DNA from: Micromonospora sp. MA102
GTDB taxonomy: Bacteria; Actinomycetota; Actinomycetes; Mycobacteriales; Micromonosporaceae
DNA length: 64,000 nucleotides
Reading direction: 5' to 3'
Assembly: GCF_025460765.1 (NCBI RefSeq)
Contig: NZ_JAMWEG010000001.1
Span: 186,001 to 250,000 of the forward strand
The translations under genes were made by a program, and so were the position numbers. How positions within the stretch are numbered: position 1 is the stretch's first letter; every line of letters starts with the position of its first letter. The notes under the pieces are model-generated. The model was not told the DNA's origin. It searched no databases and was given only the letters and a program-made list of their open reading frames with translations. Of the stretch, positions 8,164 through 16,069 are shown piece after piece.

Positions 8164-8361
8164 ATGCCAGAAAAGGGCGTTTCGACGGGACGGCGGGGCG
8201 CGGCGGACGGCCCCCGGACCGCCCGCCGGGCCTGCCGCCGCATGCTCCCCGAGACCTACCGCTGCGCGTGCGGCCGGGTCCGTGACCGCTGCGTCCGGGC
8301 CAGCGTGCGGGCGCTGTGGTCGGCCGAGCCGGTCAGGCCGGCTCGGCCAGCGCGTGCCTGA
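8164..8361 (+). CDS. Small Arg/Cys-rich protein of unknown function
   Basis: I do not recognise this 65-residue product. It is strongly basic and has a compact cysteine cluster (RRACRRM, YRCACGRVRDRCVR) that could bind a metal. Support for a real gene comes from a good GGGAGGTGA ribosome binding site 6 nt before ATG 8164, a TAAGCT hexamer about 24 nt further upstream, and high GC at third codon positions throughout. Its end overlaps the convergent gene ending at 8333 by 29 nt. It could still be a fortuitous ORF; conservation in relatives would decide. Confidence 0.45.
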   Translation: MPEKGVSTGRRGAADGPRTARRACRRMLPETYRCACGRVRDRCVRASVRALWSAEPVRPARPARA

Positions 8362-8743
8362 TCTTGTCGATCACCGCGGCCTCGGCCGGCGCGACACCCC
8401 GGTGGGCCTGCGCCACCCGGTCGGCAGCCGCCAGCACCACCGACCGGTACGCCTCGACGTCCCCCGGCGACTTGGCGCGGAGGATCTCCACGGCCCGGCC
8501 CAGCGCCGGCAGCACGGTCGCCTCGACCTCCAGCGCCGAGTCGCGGGGCAGCTGCGGCAGCGGGCCGGTGGTCAGCGCCTCCTTGACCACGCCGCTGGCG
8601 TCGCCCAGCGCCCCGGACGCCGCGATGCTCTCCCGCACCATTCCCAGCATCCCGGGCACCGCGTTGGACACCAGGAACACGGCCCCGAAGGCCCCGGTCT
8701 TGAGGGTGAGCTGCTCGTCCGCCGTCAACCGCTCCATGATCAC
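8333..8743 (-). CDS. Conserved-looking alpha-helical protein of unknown function
   Basis: The 136-residue product is mostly helical (VSNAVPGMLGMVRESIAAS, then a Pro-Ala linker and two further helices) with no signal peptide or membrane segment. I do not recognise a family. GTG 8743 is chosen because it forms a GTGA overlap with the stop of the upstream acetyltransferase; ATG 8737, two codons later, is an alternative. Tight coupling suggests it is expressed together with that acetyltransferase, so it could modulate it or be modified by it; that is only inference from position. Confidence 0.7.
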   Translation of the reverse strand: MIMERLTADEQLTLKTGAFGAVFLVSNAVPGMLGMVRESIAASGALGDASGVVKEALTTGPLPQLPRDSALEVEATVLPALGRAVEILRAKSPGDVEAYRSVVLAAADRVAQAHRGVAPAEAAVIDKIRHALAEPA

Positions 8744-9537
8744 GGAGTGTAGACGTACGGGGTGGTCGTGGTGACCGCAACGAGACCGAGCCGCTCCAGG
8801 ATCGGCCGGCTGTCCGACGAGCAGTCCACCTGCACGAGCGTCTTGCCGCGCTGCTCGGCCAGCCGCGCCCGGTAGGCCACCAGCGCCCGGTAGATGCCCT
8901 TGCGCCGCCACTCCGGCAGCGTCGAGCCGCCCCAGAGCGTGGCGAAGCCGGTGCCGCGCAGGTAGCGCACCCAACCGGCGCTCACCACGGTGTCGCCCGC
9001 CTCGGCCACCACGATCGTGATCGACTGCGGGTCGGCCTCGACCTCCCGGGCCAGCCCGGTCACCAGGTGGCTCCGGTCCTCGTTCCAGACCGCCTCCTCC
9101 ATGGCCGCGATCCGGCGCAGGTCCTCGCGGCTGGTGACCTCGCGCAGGCGTACCCCCTCGGGGGGTGTCGGGACGGCGGCGGCCAGGGCCGCGACCGGGC
9201 CGACCACGACGGTCTCCAGGTCCTCCGGCACGAAGCCGGCGGCGCGCAACCGGTCGCCCAGGTCGGCCGGCTCGTCGTGCCCGTTGAGCTTCCACTCGAC
9301 CGACTCGCCCCGGGCGCGGAAGAACTCGACCTGCCGGGCGATCAGCGCGTCCAGCTCGGCGCCGGCCAGCCCGTCCAGCGTGCGGTAGGTGAGGAAACCG
9401 CCCCGGTCCAGGTTGAGGATGCGGAACAGCGGACCGTCCCGGTCGATGGTCACCCCGGCCGGCACCGGGTCCGGAAGCTCGGGGCGGATCTGGGTGTCGT
9501 AGGCGTCGCGCAGGCTCCGCGCGTCAAGATCGGTCAT
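8740..9537 (-). CDS. GNAT-family N-acetyltransferase
   Basis: A 265-residue protein with a C-terminal GNAT fold. Motif A, WRRKGIYRALVAYRARL, carries the acetyl-CoA pyrophosphate loop, and a preceding strand reads TIVVAEAGDTVVSAGWVRY. The N-terminal 120 residues form an extra domain seen in two-part GNAT proteins. The substrate cannot be inferred. The start ATG 9537 is supported by a TAGCCT hexamer 6 nt upstream with no ribosome binding site between, as in a leaderless transcript. It is followed, with a 4-nt overlap, by a small helical protein gene. The divergent DUF202 gene begins 42 nt away, so the two promoters are nearly back to back. Confidence 0.85.
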   Translation of the reverse strand: MTDLDARSLRDAYDTQIRPELPDPVPAGVTIDRDGPLFRILNLDRGGFLTYRTLDGLAGAELDALIARQVEFFRARGESVEWKLNGHDEPADLGDRLRAAGFVPEDLETVVVGPVAALAAAVPTPPEGVRLREVTSREDLRRIAAMEEAVWNEDRSHLVTGLAREVEADPQSITIVVAEAGDTVVSAGWVRYLRGTGFATLWGGSTLPEWRRKGIYRALVAYRARLAEQRGKTLVQVDCSSDSRPILERLGLVAVTTTTPYVYTP

Positions 9538-9543
9538 CCCTTC

Positions 9544-9549
9544 AGGCTA
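9544..9549 (-). promoter_or_regulatory. -10 hexamer TAGCCT, leaderless acetyltransferase gene
   Basis: TAGCCT ends 6 nt before ATG 9537. It lies 16 nt from the divergent -10 for the DUF202 pair. Confidence 0.5.
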
Positions 9550-9565
9550 GGCACCGGGCAAAGCG

Positions 9566-9571
9566 GATAAT
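9566..9571 (+). promoter_or_regulatory. -10 hexamer GATAAT, leaderless DUF202 operon
   Basis: GATAAT lies 7 nt upstream of GTG 9579 and no ribosome binding site intervenes. Confidence 0.45.
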
Positions 9572-9578
9572 CGACGAC

Positions 9579-9965
9579 GTGTGGGAGGCGATCAAGGGCT
9601 GGTTCGACCCGCGCGAGCTGCGGTCGGTCGGCAGCAGGCCGGACTACCGCTTCTCGCTGGCCAACGAACGGACCTTCCTGGCCTGGCTGCGCACCGGGCT
9701 CGCGCTGATCGCCGGTGGGCTGGCCGCCGCGCAGTTCCTCCCCCGGCTCCCCCTGGCCCACCTGCGCGAGGTGATCGCCGTCGCGCTGCTGCTGCTCGGC
9801 GCCACCGTCGCGGTCCGGGCGGTGGACCACTGGGCCCGCACCGAACGGGCCATCCGGCTGGACGAGGAGCTGCCCGCGTCCCGCTTCCCGGCCGTCCTGG
9901 CCCTCGTGGTCGCGCTCGGCGCGCTGCTGCTGGTGGCCGTCGTGCTGGCCCGGGCCCTCGCGTGA
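9579..9965 (+). CDS. DUF202 family membrane protein (YidH-like)
   Basis: This 128-residue protein has the DUF202 signature SLANERTFLAWLRTGLALIAGG followed by two more transmembrane helices, for three in all. DUF202 proteins are small inner-membrane proteins of unknown biochemical role. GTG 9579 fits a leaderless transcript. The stop overlaps the GTG start of a second, shorter DUF202 protein by 4 nt, so a heteromeric complex is plausible. Confidence 0.85.
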   Translation: MWEAIKGWFDPRELRSVGSRPDYRFSLANERTFLAWLRTGLALIAGGLAAAQFLPRLPLAHLREVIAVALLLLGATVAVRAVDHWARTERAIRLDEELPASRFPAVLALVVALGALLLVAVVLARALA

Positions 9966-10261
9966 GCCGGGACCCGGGGCTGCAACCGGAACGCACCCGG
10001 CTCGCCTGGCGGCGGACGCTGCTCGCGGTCACCGCGATCCTGGTGCTGGAACTCCGGCTGGCGTTCACCGGGCGCACGGTCGACGCGCTGCTGGCCGGGC
10101 TGGCGGTGGTCATCTGGCTGGGCGTCCTGCTGGTCGACTGGCGGCGGGCCACCGGCGTCGGGCCGCGAGGCCCGGAGCACTGGTCGATCCCGCTCACCGC
10201 GCTGGCGGCGGCCGGGCTGGCGCTGCTGGGCGTGCTGCACGTCCTGCGCGGGCTGCGCTGA
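9962..10261 (+). CDS. Second DUF202-type membrane protein
   Basis: The 99-residue product begins SRDPGLQPERTRLAWRRTLLA, a shortened DUF202 signature, and has three hydrophobic helices. It overlaps the upstream DUF202 gene by GTGA, which fixes the start at GTG 9962. Paired long and short DUF202 genes (YidH/YidG style) occur widely in bacteria. The function is unknown. Confidence 0.85.
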   Translation: MSRDPGLQPERTRLAWRRTLLAVTAILVLELRLAFTGRTVDALLAGLAVVIWLGVLLVDWRRATGVGPRGPEHWSIPLTALAAAGLALLGVLHVLRGLR

Positions 10262-10289
10262 GCGTCCCCGGTGCGCCATGATGTCCGGC

Positions 10290-10697
10290 ATGGTTCGCCT
10301 CTACGGGCTGCTCTTCCTGGCCCAGCTCGTGCTTGCCGTCTGCGCCCTGATCAGCTGCCTCTCCGCCGAGGAGGGCGAGATCCGCGCGCTGCCCCGGGTC
10401 GCCTGGGTGCTGATCATCCTGTTCTTCCCGCTGGTCGGCTCCATCGCCTGGTTCGTGGCCGGCCGGGAGACCGGCGCCCGGCGGACGCGGACCGCCTGGC
10501 CCATGGGGAACGGCTTCTCCGAGCAGCACCGTCCCCGGCCGGTCGCGCCGGACGACGACCCCGAGTTCCTCTCCTCGCTCGCGGAGCGCAAGCGGGCCGA
10601 CGACCAGGAACGCCTCCGCCGCTGGGAGGAGGACCTGCGCCGGCGTGAGGAAGAGCTGCGCCGCGGGCAGGACGACCGGGACCGGCCGGAGGTCTGA
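10290..10697 (+). CDS. PLDc_N-domain membrane protein
   Basis: The 135-residue protein has two transmembrane helices separated by a short acidic turn (SAEEGEIRALPRVAWVLI), the pattern of the phospholipase D N-terminal (PLDc_N) domain, with the family stretch ILFFPLVGSIAWFVAGR. It then has a charged coiled-coil tail rich in Arg and Glu (RLRRWEEDLRRREEELRRG). There is no catalytic HKD motif, so it is not an enzyme. ATG 10290 is chosen because CATGAT lies 7 nt upstream; ATG 10278 and 10281 are in frame but overlap that hexamer. Confidence 0.8.
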   Translation: MVRLYGLLFLAQLVLAVCALISCLSAEEGEIRALPRVAWVLIILFFPLVGSIAWFVAGRETGARRTRTAWPMGNGFSEQHRPRPVAPDDDPEFLSSLAERKRADDQERLRRWEEDLRRREEELRRGQDDRDRPEV

Positions 10698-10734
10698 GCG
10701 CGGCCGGCGGGCGACGGCGGTCGCGGCGTCGAGG

Positions 10735-12357
10735 TCAGGCCAGGTTCGACGAGCGGGGGTACGCGTCGGCCGGGTCGGTCAGCACGTTGACCAGGTACGG
10801 CACGCCGGCGTCGAACGCGCGGGCCAGGGCCGGGCCGAGGTCGGCGGCCTTCTCCACCGTCTCGCCCGCGCCGCCGAGCGCCTCGACGACCTTGTCGTAG
10901 CGCAGCCCGGGCTGGAGGTCGGCGGCCACGTCGTAGCCGTACATGGCCCGCATGGGGTGCTTCTCCAGGCCCCAGATGCCGTTGTTGCCGACCACGATCA
11001 CGACCGGGAGCCGCTGGCGGGCCAGGGACTCCACGTCCATCAGCGAGAAGCCGGCCGCGCCGTCGCCCATGAGCACGCAGATCTGCCGGTCGGGGTGGCT
11101 GACCCGCGCCCCCATGGCGTAGCCCATCCCGGTGCCCAGGCAGCCGTACGGGCCGGGGTCGAGCCAGGTGCCGGGCTGGGCGGGCTCCAGGTACTTCCCG
11201 GCGTAGGAGACGAAGTCGCCGCCGTCGCCGATGGTGATCGCGTCGGGGGCCAGCACCTTGCGCAGCTCGCCGTAGACGCGGGCCGGGCGGATCGGGTCGG
11301 TCTCGGCGGCCATCTCCTCGGCGTCGCGCGCCTTCGCGGCGTCCTCGGCGGTGCGCAGCTGGGCGATCCAGTCGGCGTGGTCGGCCCGGTCACCGGGGTG
11401 CTCGGCGAACCCGGTGAGGATCAGCCGCAGGTCGCCGGCGGGAGCGGCGGCCGGCTGGACGTGCCCGGCGCGCTGGCTGGGCGCGTCCACGACGTGCACC
11501 ACCCGCGCGTCGCCGAAGTCGCCGAAGGCCAGCCGGAAGTCGAGCGGGGTGCCGACCACCACGACCACGTCGGCGTTCCTCAGGGCGACGCGGCGGGCCT
11601 TGGCGAAGGCGAGCGGGTGCTCCGGCGGCAGCGCGCCGCGGCCCATGCCGTTGGTGAAGACGGGCACCTGGAGGGACTCGGCGGCGGCCCGCAGCGCCTC
11701 GACGGCGTCACCCGCGTACACGTCGGAGCCCGCGATGATCACCGGCCGGGACGCGGCGGCGATCAGGACGGCGGCCTTCGCGACCTCGTCCGGGTCGGCC
11801 TCGATCGGGGCGGGCGGGGTGACCGCCGGCAGGTCCGCGTCGCCGACCGAGAAGACCGCCTCCAGGGGGAAGTCGAGGAAGGCCGGGCCGCGGTGCGGGG
11901 TGAGCGCGGCGGTGAGGGCCGCGGTGACCGCGCGCGGGATGTCGTCGGCGCTGAACACCGTCTCGGCGTGCTTGGTGACCGGGGCGACGAGCGGCAGGTG
12001 GTCCATCTCCTGGAGGCTGCCGGAGCCCCAGCGGAACTGCGGCGCCCGCCCGCCGAGCACCAGCACCGGTGAGGCGTTGAAGAAGGCGCTGGTCAGGCCG
12101 GAGACGCCGTTGGTGACGCCGGGCCCGGCGGTGAGCACGGCCAGGCCGGGGCGGCGCTGGAGCTTGGCCACCGCCTCGGCGGCGAAGACGGCGGACTGCT
12201 CGTGCCGGACGTCGTAGATCGGGAAGCCGGTCCGGTGCGCGGCGTCGTAGAGCGGGAAGACGTGCCCCCCGGACAGGGTGAACATCTCCCGTACGCCGTG
12301 CGCGCGCAGCGCCGCGAGGGCCAGCTCGCCGCCGTGCCCCTCGACCCGTTCCGTCAT
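10735..12357 (-). CDS. Thiamine-diphosphate enzyme of the acetolactate synthase family (IlvG-like)
   Basis: This 540-residue enzyme has the three-domain layout of ThDP decarboxylases. The N-terminal pyrimidine domain has VRHEQSAVFAAEA with the catalytic glutamate and AGPGVTNGVSGL. A central FAD/ADP-type domain follows. The pyrophosphate domain carries the metal motif GDGAAGFSLMDVESLARQ ending in GNNGIW. It resembles mycobacterial IlvG-type proteins, whose acetolactate synthase activity is doubtful. No regulatory small subunit or ilv gene is nearby, so an alternative 2-hydroxyacyl-CoA lyase-like role is possible. I chose ATG 12357 over GTG 12363 because the GAAGGGAAG ribosome binding site fits it better. 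The enoyl-CoA hydratase downstream of the divergent space is a separate unit ending upstream of this gene. Confidence 0.85.
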   Translation of the reverse strand: MTERVEGHGGELALAALRAHGVREMFTLSGGHVFPLYDAAHRTGFPIYDVRHEQSAVFAAEAVAKLQRRPGLAVLTAGPGVTNGVSGLTSAFFNASPVLVLGGRAPQFRWGSGSLQEMDHLPLVAPVTKHAETVFSADDIPRAVTAALTAALTPHRGPAFLDFPLEAVFSVGDADLPAVTPPAPIEADPDEVAKAAVLIAAASRPVIIAGSDVYAGDAVEALRAAAESLQVPVFTNGMGRGALPPEHPLAFAKARRVALRNADVVVVVGTPLDFRLAFGDFGDARVVHVVDAPSQRAGHVQPAAAPAGDLRLILTGFAEHPGDRADHADWIAQLRTAEDAAKARDAEEMAAETDPIRPARVYGELRKVLAPDAITIGDGGDFVSYAGKYLEPAQPGTWLDPGPYGCLGTGMGYAMGARVSHPDRQICVLMGDGAAGFSLMDVESLARQRLPVVIVVGNNGIWGLEKHPMRAMYGYDVAADLQPGLRYDKVVEALGGAGETVEKAADLGPALARAFDAGVPYLVNVLTDPADAYPRSSNLA

Positions 12358-12426
12358 CGCCACTTCCCTTCGTCATGACCGGAGTCACACGCTACTGGCC
12401 GGTAGGCGGGATGTGAACCCGTTCTC

Positions 12427-12456
12427 GGGTCGGCGGCCACGGTGGGCCGCCGACCC
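12427..12456 (-). terminator. Hairpin terminator after the enoyl-CoA hydratase
   Basis: Arms 12427-12438 and 12445-12456 pair perfectly over 12 bp with a 6-nt loop, 12 nt beyond the stop codon. Confidence 0.65.
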
Positions 12457-12467
12457 GGACCGGCGGT

Positions 12468-13241
12468 TCAGCGGCCGGTGAACCCCGGCTTGCGCTTCTC
12501 GACGAACGCGGCCATGCCCTCGCGCCGGTCGTCGGTGGCGAACAGCGCCGCGAAGAGCTGGCTCTCCCAGGCCAGGCCGGAGTTGAGGTCCATGTCCAGG
12601 CCGCCGTCGACGGCCAGCTTGGCCGCCCGCAGCGCCTGCACCGGGCCGGTCAGGTACGGCTTCACGTAGGCGACCGCGGCCTCGTAGACCTCGGCGGCCG
12701 GCACCACCTTGTCGGCCAGGCCGATCCGCAGCGCCTCCTCGGCGTCCACCATCCGGCCCGTCATGATCAGGTCCTTGGCGCGGGCCGGGCCGACCAGGCG
12801 GGCCAGCCGCTGGGTGCCGCCGGCGCCCGGGATGATGCCGAGCTTGATCTCCGGCTGGCCGAGCTTGGCGTCCTCGGCCACGATCCGCCAGTCACAGGCC
12901 AGGGCCAGCTCGCAGCCGCCGCCCAGGGCGTACCCGGTGATCGCGGCGACCACCGGCTTGGGGATCCGGGCGATCGCGCCCAGGGCGCTGGACAGGTCGG
13001 CGGCCCGACCGGACATGTCCACGTAGGACATGTCGGCCATCTCCTTGATGTCCGCGCCGGCCGCGAAGACCTTCTCGCCGCCGTACACGATGACCGCGCG
13101 GACCTCGGCGTCGGCGGTGGCCGCCGCGGCGGCGGCGCGCAACTCCTCCTGCACCTGGGTGTTGAGCGCGTTCATCGGCGGCCGCTCCAGCCGGATGGTG
13201 CCGATGCCGTCCTTCACTTCCAGCCTGACGAACTCGCCCAC
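12468..13241 (-). CDS. Enoyl-CoA hydratase/isomerase (crotonase family)
   Basis: The 257-residue protein hydrates 2-enoyl-CoA thioesters, most likely in beta-oxidation or a related catabolic path. It shows the crotonase features: an oxyanion loop [13 protein letters not shown], the first catalytic glutamate in [14 protein letters not shown] and the second in [20 protein letters not shown]. Both glutamates are present, which supports true hydratase activity. GTG 13241 is preceded by a GAGG-containing stretch. It is a single-gene unit with its own terminator. The exact chain-length preference cannot be read from the sequence. Confidence 0.92.
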   Translation of the reverse strand: MGEFVRLEVKDGIGTIRLERPPMNALNTQVQEELRAAAAAATADAEVRAVIVYGGEKVFAAGADIKEMADMSYVDMSGRAADLSSALGAIARIPKPVVAAITGYALGGGCELALACDWRIVAEDAKLGQPEIKLGIIPGAGGTQRLARLVGPARAKDLIMTGRMVDAEEALRIGLADKVVPAAEVYEAAVAYVKPYLTGPVQALRAAKLAVDGGLDMDLNSGLAWESQLFAALFATDDRREGMAAFVEKRKPGFTGR

Positions 13242-13393
13242 GCTGCCCTCACTTCCTCGTCGAAGTCGCGTGCCAACCTTACGACCAGGGTCGTTGGGGT
13301 AGACAGTGTGGTGTCGACGGCTCCGGGTCGCTGCGCGCGGCGTCCGACGCGCCGGGCTGGAGTTGTCGCCGCCCCTGCACCGGGAGTGAGGCC

Positions 13394-13927
13394 ATGATCA
13401 CCTACTACGACGACAAGTCGGTCCAGGTCACCTCCACCGCCGTCCGGGTGGACGGGCTCAGCTATCCCCTCGCCGAACTGAGCATGGTGTGGCACCGGCG
13501 GGGCGACCGCTCCTGGCGGGTCCTCGCCGGCCGCGGCGCGATCGGCGCCGCCCTCGCCGGCCCGCTGGTGGCCGCCGTGCTCGGCATCGGGCTGGCGGTC
13601 TGGCTGCACCGCTCCGCCGTGGTCACGATCGCCATCGTCGGGGCGTCCGTGCTGGTCGGCCTCGGCATCGGGCCGCTCGCCGACGTGCTCTTCGAGCACC
13701 TCGACCGGTCCTACGCCCGCGGCAGCCGCGAGCTGGAGATGTGGGCGCGCTGGCGCGGCCGGCCGGTGCGGCTGCTGCACACCGGCGACGCGCTGCGCTT
13801 CGGCCAGATCTACCGTGCGGTGCAGCGGGCCATGGAGAGCACGCCCGCCGGTCAGCGCGCCCAGCGCGCCGGTCAGAAGGCGATCGGCACGTCGGGCAAC
13901 AGCCCGAGGCCGCGCAGCAGGCCGTAG
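13394..13927 (+). CDS. DUF6232-like membrane protein, copy 1
   Basis: The 177-residue protein starts [21 protein letters not shown], has two transmembrane helices (about residues 49-88), then a conserved tail [11 protein letters not shown] and [15 protein letters not shown]. It is clearly paralogous to the protein at 14773-15255, which shares DRSYxRG and [16 protein letters not shown] assign DUF6232 from memory; no function is known. The last 18 codons overlap the 3' end of the convergent NTF2-like gene by 55 nt, and that tail ([11 protein letters not shown]) looks unlike the paralogue, which ends soon after the conserved block. The ATG at 13394 follows a GGGAGTGAGGCC stretch. Confidence 0.75.
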   Translation: MITYYDDKSVQVTSTAVRVDGLSYPLAELSMVWHRRGDRSWRVLAGRGAIGAALAGPLVAAVLGIGLAVWLHRSAVVTIAIVGASVLVGLGIGPLADVLFEHLDRSYARGSRELEMWARWRGRPVRLLHTGDALRFGQIYRAVQRAMESTPAGQRAQRAGQKAIGTSGNSPRPRSRP

Positions 13928-14304
13928 GTGTCCTGCTCGCCCCAGAACTGGACGATGCGGCCGCCGGCCAGCCGGTACATCTTGCACGCGCTCTGCACCG
14001 TGGTGGCCCCGGTGGCGTCCCGCCGGTAGGTCTGCGCCATCGAGACCACCACCCGGTCCCCGGCCGCGAAGATCTCCAGGATCCGCTGGTCGAGCACCGT
14101 CAGCCCGGGCGAGGAGACGGCCGCCTCCGGGTAGCGCCGCCCGCGCACCGCCAGGCCCGAGCCGTAGATCTCCACGTCCTCGGCGACCACCTCGGCCAGC
14201 TCGGCCAGGTCCTTGGTGACGAAGGTCCGCAGATAGCGCCGGACCACCTCGACGTTGCGCTCCTGCTCGGTGCCGGCCGCCCCGGCCCCGTCCCGGTCCA
14301 CCAT
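13873..14304 (-). CDS. NTF2-like/SnoaL-like small protein
   Basis: This 143-residue protein has the cone-shaped NTF2-like fold signature: an initial helix NVEVVRRYLRTFVTKDLAEL, EDVEIYGSGLAVRGR, and C-terminal strands CKMYRLAGGRIVQFWGEQD. Members include ketosteroid isomerases, polyketide cyclases and many proteins of unknown role. No cyclase partner genes are present, so no reaction is assigned. ATG 14304 is supported by a TACCGT hexamer 6 nt upstream, consistent with a leaderless mRNA. The 3' end overlaps the convergent DUF6232-like gene. Confidence 0.8.
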   Translation of the reverse strand: MVDRDGAGAAGTEQERNVEVVRRYLRTFVTKDLAELAEVVAEDVEIYGSGLAVRGRRYPEAAVSSPGLTVLDQRILEIFAAGDRVVVSMAQTYRRDATGATTVQSACKMYRLAGGRIVQFWGEQDTYGLLRGLGLLPDVPIAF

Positions 14305-14310
14305 GCCGGG

Positions 14311-14316
14311 ACGGTA
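14311..14316 (-). promoter_or_regulatory. -10 hexamer TACCGT, leaderless NTF2-like gene
   Basis: TACCGT ends 6 nt before ATG 14304, with no ribosome binding site in between. Confidence 0.5.
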
Positions 14317-14761
14317 CCCCGGCGGCCCCCACCCGCGCCGCCCTCGGCGGCCGGTTCGCGGCCGCCCACCTCCTCGCGCTGCACAGCCGGGCGCCGGTCG
14401 GCCACCGGCTCCTCGACCCCGATGCCCGGCCGCCGGGCCGGCTACCGACCTGTTGCTCGCCGCCTGCCGAGCTGATGTCACCAACGACTCACCCACCCCA
14501 TCACCTCGCCCCCTCGCCCCCTCGCCCCGGCCGCCGCCGACCCGTCCGGTCCGGGCCCACGTTTGGGTGCGTCTGTTGTCGCCGGAGCGACAACAGACGC
14601 ACCCGGAGCGACGGGGGCCGCGCTCCTCGGTGCCCCGCTAGCGACCCGCCGCCAATCGGGGCCGGGCCCGGGCGCGCGTCGTGCGGACGACTCAGCTCGA
14701 AGGCGCTCACCCCACCACCCCGTCGCGCGGTCGGCACCGTCCCCACTGGACCTCGGGTGGT
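14317..14761. other. Gene-free intergenic stretch of about 445 bp
   Basis: This region lies between the divergent NTF2-like and DUF6232-like genes. I find no coding region with believable codon use. It holds short CCCCTCGCC direct repeats around 14507-14530 and one striking perfect inverted repeat (14565-14604). Otherwise I see nothing in it. Confidence 0.6.
14565..14604. repeat. Perfect 18-bp inverted repeat with 4-nt loop
   Basis: Arms 14565-14582 (GGGTGCGTCTGTTGTCGC) and 14587-14604 are exact reverse complements around CGGA. Genes on both sides point away, so it is not placed as a terminator. It could be a protein binding site, a structured RNA or an end of a small mobile repeat. Confidence 0.85.
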
Positions 14762-14767
14762 TAGGCT
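14762..14767 (+). promoter_or_regulatory. -10 hexamer TAGGCT, leaderless DUF6232-like gene
   Basis: TAGGCT lies 5 nt before ATG 14773. An in-frame GTG at 14770 is too close to the hexamer to be the 5' end. Confidence 0.5.
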
Positions 14768-14772
14768 GAGTG

Positions 14773-15255
14773 ATGACCCTCTATTACCGGGACGACGCGG
14801 TACAGGTCACCTCCGAGGCCATCCACGCCGGCGGGCACGTCGTCGCGCTCGCCAACATCACGTACGTCTGGCACGCCCGCGGCGCGACCAGCCTGGCGGT
14901 CCGGGGCCGGGTCCTGGGGCGCGGGGTGCTGGTCCTGCTGCTCTCCCTGCCGCCGCTCGTGGCGCTGGTCTGCGTGCTCTCCCTCGCCTGGGCCGCGCAG
15001 GACCGGGGCGACTGGAAGCTGGCGCTGGTCATCGTGGCCGCGTTCGTGGTGGTCGGGCTGGCCCTGACCCCGTTCCTGGAGGTGCCGCTCAGCTGGCTGG
15101 ACCGCTCCTACGAGCGGGGCAACCGGGTGCACGAGCTGTGGGTGCAGCACCACGGGCGGGAGGTCCTGCTGCTGCGCACGCCCGACGCGCTCCGGTTCGG
15201 GCAGATCTACCGGGCCGTGCAGCGCGCCGTCGAGCAGCAGGGCGACCGCCGCTGA
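14773..15255 (+). CDS. DUF6232-like membrane protein, copy 2
   Basis: The 160-residue protein begins MTLYYRDDAVQVTSEAIHAGG, has two transmembrane helices (about residues 53-96), and ends with DRSYERGNRVHELW and [18 protein letters not shown]. It is the closest relative in this window of the protein at 13394-13927, and both keep the same order of motifs. DUF6232 is assigned from memory and no function is known. ATG 14773 is preferred because of the leaderless-type promoter. The two copies are separated by the NTF2-like gene and the 14565-14604 inverted repeat. Confidence 0.75.
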   Translation: MTLYYRDDAVQVTSEAIHAGGHVVALANITYVWHARGATSLAVRGRVLGRGVLVLLLSLPPLVALVCVLSLAWAAQDRGDWKLALVIVAAFVVVGLALTPFLEVPLSWLDRSYERGNRVHELWVQHHGREVLLLRTPDALRFGQIYRAVQRAVEQQGDRR

Positions 15256-15335
15256 CCGACCGGCGCGGCGGGTGTGACGGTGGCCGCCCCGCCGCCACCC
15301 GGCGGGCCTGGCCGGCGGCACGCACACTGGGTGGC

Positions 15336-16064
15336 ATGGCGATTCCCCTCCCCCGTCCCGGCGCCGTCGTCGGGCTCACCCGTTCCGCCCTGGACCAGGC
15401 GCTCGGCTCGGCCGCCGCGTTCGCCGCCGTGCCGGCCCGCGCCTTCGCGGTGCTCGACGAGGTGGAGACGCTGCTGCGGCGGATCAACGGGGTGGTCGAC
15501 CGGATCGAGGGCACCCTGGACCGCACCGACCGGGTGCTGGACGACGCCGACGCGGCGGTCCGGGAGGTCGCCGTGATCAGCGCCGCCGCCACCGAGGCGA
15601 TCGAGACCGCCACCGGAGTGGCCACGGCAGCCGCCGCGGTGGTGGGCGAGGCCGACCGGGTGGCCCGGGCGGCGGCCGCCCTGGTCGCCGAGGCCGACGC
15701 GGTGGCCGTCCGGGCCGCCGGCACGGTGGTCACCGCCGAGGAGGCGGCCGGCACGGCGGCCGAACTGCTGGGCGCGTACGAGCCGGCGCTGCGCCGGGGC
15801 GCTCCCATGGCGACCCGGTTCATCGAGCAGCTCAGCCCGGAGGAGGTGACCGCGGCCATCCGGCTGGTCGACGAGCTGCCGAAGCTGAAGGAGCACCTGA
15901 CCTCGGACGTGCTGCCGATCCTGGCCACCCTGGACCGGGTCGGCCCGGATCTGCACGACCTGCTGGCGGTCACCCGGGACCTCAAGCTGGCGGTGGCCGG
16001 CATCCCCGGGCTCGGCATGCTGCGCCGGCGGGGCGAACGCCGCACCGACGAGCCCGTCGACTGA
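15336..16064 (+). CDS. Ala-rich coiled-coil protein of unknown function
   Basis: The 242-residue product has a long heptad-rich helical region (about residues 40-150; LLRRINGVVDRIEGTLDRTDRVLDD without breaks) and a C-terminal segment EQLSPEEVTAAIRLVDELP. There is no signal peptide or convincing membrane helix. Similar actinobacterial proteins are sometimes mislabelled as RuBisCO large subunits; nothing here supports that. ATG 15336 has CACACT 8 nt upstream and no ribosome binding site. It ends 5 nt from the convergent rhodanese gene. Confidence 0.75.
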   Translation: MAIPLPRPGAVVGLTRSALDQALGSAAAFAAVPARAFAVLDEVETLLRRINGVVDRIEGTLDRTDRVLDDADAAVREVAVISAAATEAIETATGVATAAAAVVGEADRVARAAAALVAEADAVAVRAAGTVVTAEEAAGTAAELLGAYEPALRRGAPMATRFIEQLSPEEVTAAIRLVDELPKLKEHLTSDVLPILATLDRVGPDLHDLLAVTRDLKLAVAGIPGLGMLRRRGERRTDEPVD

Positions 16065-16069
16065 GCCGG

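Noticed and set aside
14565..14604. The 18-bp inverted repeat as a transcription terminator
   Set aside because: Both flanking genes point away from it, so there is no gene to terminate. Kept as an unexplained repeat.
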